A program made the translations under genes and the position numbers. From an uncultured Oscillospiraceae bacterium (lineage in GTDB: Bacteria; Bacillota; Clostridia; Oscillospirales; Ruminococcaceae): a stretch of 64,000 nucleotides of DNA. The notes beneath the pieces were generated by a model. It had not been told where the DNA came from, searched no databases, and was given only the letters and a program-made list of their open reading frames with translations. The stretch is taken from the NCBI GenBank assembly GCA_934444765.1, contig CAKSDC010000006.1, positions 1-64,000 of the forward strand, read 5' to 3'. The first letter of the stretch is position 1. Every line of letters begins with the position of its first letter. Positions 61,540 through 64,000 of the stretch are shown here, piece after piece.

Positions 61540-63198
61540 CTACTTATTAACTATAGCACCTGTAGAACCACTCGATACTAATTGAGCGTATCTCTTTAGA
61601 TATCCGCTTAGTTCTTTAGTCTTAGGTACAAAGTGTTTCATACGTTCTTCAATCTCTTCTTGAGGAACTTCAAGAGTAATAGTATTAGCTGGAATATCTA
61701 TGCTAATAACATCGCCGTCTTGAACTATTCCTATAGGACCACCACTGGCAGCCTCTGGGGAAACGTGTCCAATACAAGCACCACGAGTAGCACCACTAAA
61801 ACGACCGTCTGTGATTAAGGCTACAGAGCTACCTAATCCCATACCCATGATAGCGGAAGTAGGATTTAGCATCTCTCTCATACCTGGGCCACCCTTAGGA
61901 CCTTCATAACGAATTACTACTACGTTACCTGCCTTAATTTCGCCACTATTGATAGCCTTTTGAGCGTCTTCTTCGCAATCGTAAACCTTAGCAGTACCTT
62001 TAAATACTAACATTTCTGGAGCTACTGCGGAACGTTTAACTACGCATCTATCAGGTGCAAGATTACCCTTTAATACTGCTATACCACCAGTCTGACTATA
62101 AGGATTTTCTATAGGTCTAATAACGTCTGGATTAGTATTTACACAACCCTTAATGTTTTCGCCTACAGTTTTGCCTGTGCAAGTCATAACGTCTAAGTGT
62201 AGAAGGTCTTTCTTAGATAGTTCGTTCATAACTGCGTATACACCGCCAGCTTCGTTTAGTTCTTCCATGTAGGTTCTGCCTGCTGGGGCTAAGTGACATA
62301 GGTTTGGAGTTTTAGCACTAATTTCATTAGCGATATCAAGGTTGATATCTATATCACACTCATGAGCGATAGCTGGTAAGTGTAACATACTATTAGTGGA
62401 ACAGCCAAGAGCCATATCTACAGTAAGAGCGTTCATAAAAGCATCGTGAGTCATAATGTCACGTGGGCGGATATCTTTTCTTAAAAGTTCCATAACTTGC
62501 ATACCTGCGTGCTTAGCTAATTCTATTCTTTCGGAATATACTGCTGGAATAGTACCGTTACCCTTTAGTCCCATACCAAGAACTTCGGTTAAACAGTTCA
62601 TAGAGTTTGCAGTATACATACCAGAACATGAACCACAAGTTGGACAGGTTTTGCGTTCATACTCTTCTAACTTTTCAATGGAAATCTTGCCAGCGTTATA
62701 TTGACCAACCATTTCAAACATAGTGGATAGACTGGTATTTTTGCCGTCGACGTGACCTGCTAACATAGGACCACCACTAACGAATATAGTAGGAACGTTT
62801 AATCTTGCAGCAGCCATTAATAGACCTGGAACGTTTTTGTCACAGTTAGGTATCATAACTAAAGCGTCAAAGCCGTGAGCAAGGGTCATAGCTTCGGTAC
62901 TGTCGGCGATTAAGTCACGAGTTACTAAAGAATACTTCATACCCTTATGACCCATAGCTATACCGTCGCATACGGCAATAGCAGGGAATACTCTTGGAGT
63001 ACCACCAGCCATAGCCACGCCAAGTTTAACAGCCTCTACTATTTTGTCTATATTCATATGACCAGGTACTATTTCGTTATAAGAACTTACTATACCTACA
63101 ATAGGTCTGTCAATCTCCTCATTAGTCATACCAAGGGCATGATATAAAGACCTATGTGCGGCATTATCAGCACCAAATTTTAGATTATCGCTAACCAT
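61540..63198 (-). CDS. ilvD: Dihydroxy-acid dehydratase
   Basis: IlvD makes the 2-keto acids of valine and isoleucine. The 552-residue protein shows the Fe-S ligands in NCDKNVPG and CPTCGSCSGMYTANSMN, with PAIAVCDGIAMGHKGMKYSL and DGRFSGATRG. Length is normal. Other ilv/leu genes are not in the window and no T-box leader precedes it. ATG follows AAAGGATATG. It is downstream of a glucokinase on the same strand, about 97 bases apart. Confidence 0.96.
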   Translation of the reverse strand: MVSDNLKFGADNAAHRSLYHALGMTNEEIDRPIVGIVSSYNEIVPGHMNIDKIVEAVKLGVAMAGGTPRVFPAIAVCDGIAMGHKGMKYSLVTRDLIADSTEAMTLAHGFDALVMIPNCDKNVPGLLMAAARLNVPTIFVSGGPMLAGHVDGKNTSLSTMFEMVGQYNAGKISIEKLEEYERKTCPTCGSCSGMYTANSMNCLTEVLGMGLKGNGTIPAVYSERIELAKHAGMQVMELLRKDIRPRDIMTHDAFMNALTVDMALGCSTNSMLHLPAIAHECDIDINLDIANEISAKTPNLCHLAPAGRTYMEELNEAGGVYAVMNELSKKDLLHLDVMTCTGKTVGENIKGCVNTNPDVIRPIENPYSQTGGIAVLKGNLAPDRCVVKRSAVAPEMLVFKGTAKVYDCEEDAQKAINSGEIKAGNVVVIRYEGPKGGPGMREMLNPTSAIMGMGLGSSVALITDGRFSGATRGACIGHVSPEAASGGPIGIVQDGDVISIDIPANTITLEVPQEEIEERMKHFVPKTKELSGYLKRYAQLVSSGSTGAIVNK

Positions 63199-63294
63199 TT
63201 AAAACATATCCTTTCTATAAATAAGGTTAATCAAACGCCCATATTAATATATGAGCGTTATGATATATTAATTTAACTATATAGTATACTATTA

Positions 63295-63999
63295 TTAAGC
63301 GTTCGCTCTACCTAAGAATGCAGCACCTATAATACCTGCATCGTTACCAAGTTTAGCTATTACTATTTCGGTATTTTTAGGAGAGTTTCTGGTATATACT
63401 TCTTTAGCTACTAATTCTCTAACTGGTAGTAGTAAAGCGTCACCTTCGTTACATACACCGCCACCGATACATAGTATTTCTGGTTGGAAGGTGTTAATAA
63501 CGTTAGTTAAACCAGCAGATAGATACTTAACAAACTTATCTACTACCTTAGTAGCGGACTTATCGCCCATACGCATAGCGTCATAAGATATTCTTGCAGA
63601 TACCTTATTGTTTCTTTCTGCCACTAACTTCCACATAGCACTGTCTTTGTCTAATTCCATAGCCTCTTTAGTCATTCTAATTAGACCAGTAGCGGAAGCA
63701 TACGCTTCAAAACAACCTTTTCTACCACAAGAACACTGTACGCCGTCCACTTCTATTACTGTGTGACCAAGTTCAGCACCTGCGAAGTTAAAACCTGTTA
63801 ATATCTTACCGTCGGTTACTACGCCACCGCCTACACCAGTACCTAAAGTGATACATACTAAGCTATTATGACCCTTACCAGCACCTGCAACGTATTCACC
63901 ATATGCAGCTGCGTTAGCGTCATTTTCGATATATACTGGCTTGTTAATATGTTCTTGAATGTACTTAACCATAGGAACGTCTTTAAACTCTAAGTTGTT
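63295..63999 (-). CDS. ROK-family glucokinase, C-terminal part (truncated by window end)
   Basis: The visible 234 residues are the C-terminal part of a ROK sugar kinase: ENDANAAAYGEYVAGAG, ITLGTGVGGGVV, the zinc motif CSCGRKGCFEAYAS and the closing GNDAGIIGAAFLG. The catalytic Asp is in ENDANA, and the GHTVIE motif is present. The reading frame continues to the window edge (NNLEFKDVP before the first internal Met), so the ATP-binding N terminus is missing from view. The motifs favour a glucokinase over a ROK repressor. Confidence 0.92.
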   Translation of the reverse strand, partial: NNLEFKDVPMVKYIQEHINKPVYIENDANAAAYGEYVAGAGKGHNSLVCITLGTGVGGGVVTDGKILTGFNFAGAELGHTVIEVDGVQCSCGRKGCFEAYASATGLIRMTKEAMELDKDSAMWKLVAERNNKVSARISYDAMRMGDKSATKVVDKFVKYLSAGLTNVINTFQPEILCIGGGVCNEGDALLLPVRELVAKEVYTRNSPKNTEIVIAKLGNDAGIIGAAFLGRANA

Positions 64000-64000
64000 A

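Noticed and set aside
1..64000. CRISPR arrays, rRNA genes, prophage or conjugative modules
   Set aside because: No regularly spaced direct repeats, rRNA signatures, integrase or phage structural genes were seen.

Overview
This 64 kb window is chromosomal DNA of a low-G+C, spore-forming Clostridia member. Evidence: sigG and spoIIP, GerW/YtfJ, a T-box on pheST, a YlbF-family protein, SepF/DivIVA/YlmH, split transketolase, Hfq and AGGAGG-type ribosome binding sites. A gut Oscillospirales/Ruminococcaceae-type organism would fit, but that is inference. Many starts are TTG, and promoters are close to TTGACA-17-TATAAT. The DNA is rich in TpA steps. By eye I found no GATC tetranucleotide anywhere in the window, and no CTAG in the parts I sampled.

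Layout, left to right. 1-1.0 kb: minus-strand operon of a secreted papain-like (C39-type) peptidase and the start of a second exported protein. 1.1-3.9 kb: small membrane protein, NAD(P)HX repair enzyme Nnr, lipoprotein. 3.9-8.7 kb: small exported protein, XRE regulator, sigG converging on spoIIP, polysaccharide deacetylase, DUF2752 protein, tRNA-Arg(CCG), Rrf2 regulator. 8.9-14 kb: phosphoglycerate mutase, then pheST behind a T-box with a TTC specifier. 14-19.5 kb: operon of DtxR-type regulator, LCP cell-wall ligase, family 2 glycoside hydrolase and DHH phosphoesterase. 19.5-24 kb: preQ1/queuosine operon (riboswitch leader, queD, queE, folE, queC, queF), split by a tnpB-only insertion element whose tnpB carries one in-frame TGA. 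24-29 kb: DUF4190 protein, MetA, and a carboxyltransferase/BCCP/OadA set. 29-35.7 kb: minus-strand operon of M50 protease, scpA, scpB, DUF2953, ytfJ, dacF and rluB, then a 2-hydroxyacyl-CoA dehydratase-related Fe-S protein. 35.8-39.4 kb: ClC channel, ECF sigma factor with a membrane DUF4179-type partner. 39.4-44.8 kb: split transketolase, CapA-like lipoprotein, HAD phosphatase, RluA-family synthase, lspA. 44.9-60 kb: long minus-strand division, translation and repair block (ileS, divIVA, ylmH, sepF, yggS, HlyD-like, hfq, miaA, mutL, mutS, ylbF, hypothetical, miaB). 60-64 kb: lipoprotein, Fur-family regulator, ilvD and a ROK glucokinase cut by the window end.

Most genes are core housekeeping. 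The parts most worth a second look are the genome-scale GATC/CTAG depletion, the tnpB element inside the queuosine operon, the hairpin that covers the dacF ribosome binding site, the secreted peptidase pair at the left edge, and the Cys-rich tail of the YlbF protein.
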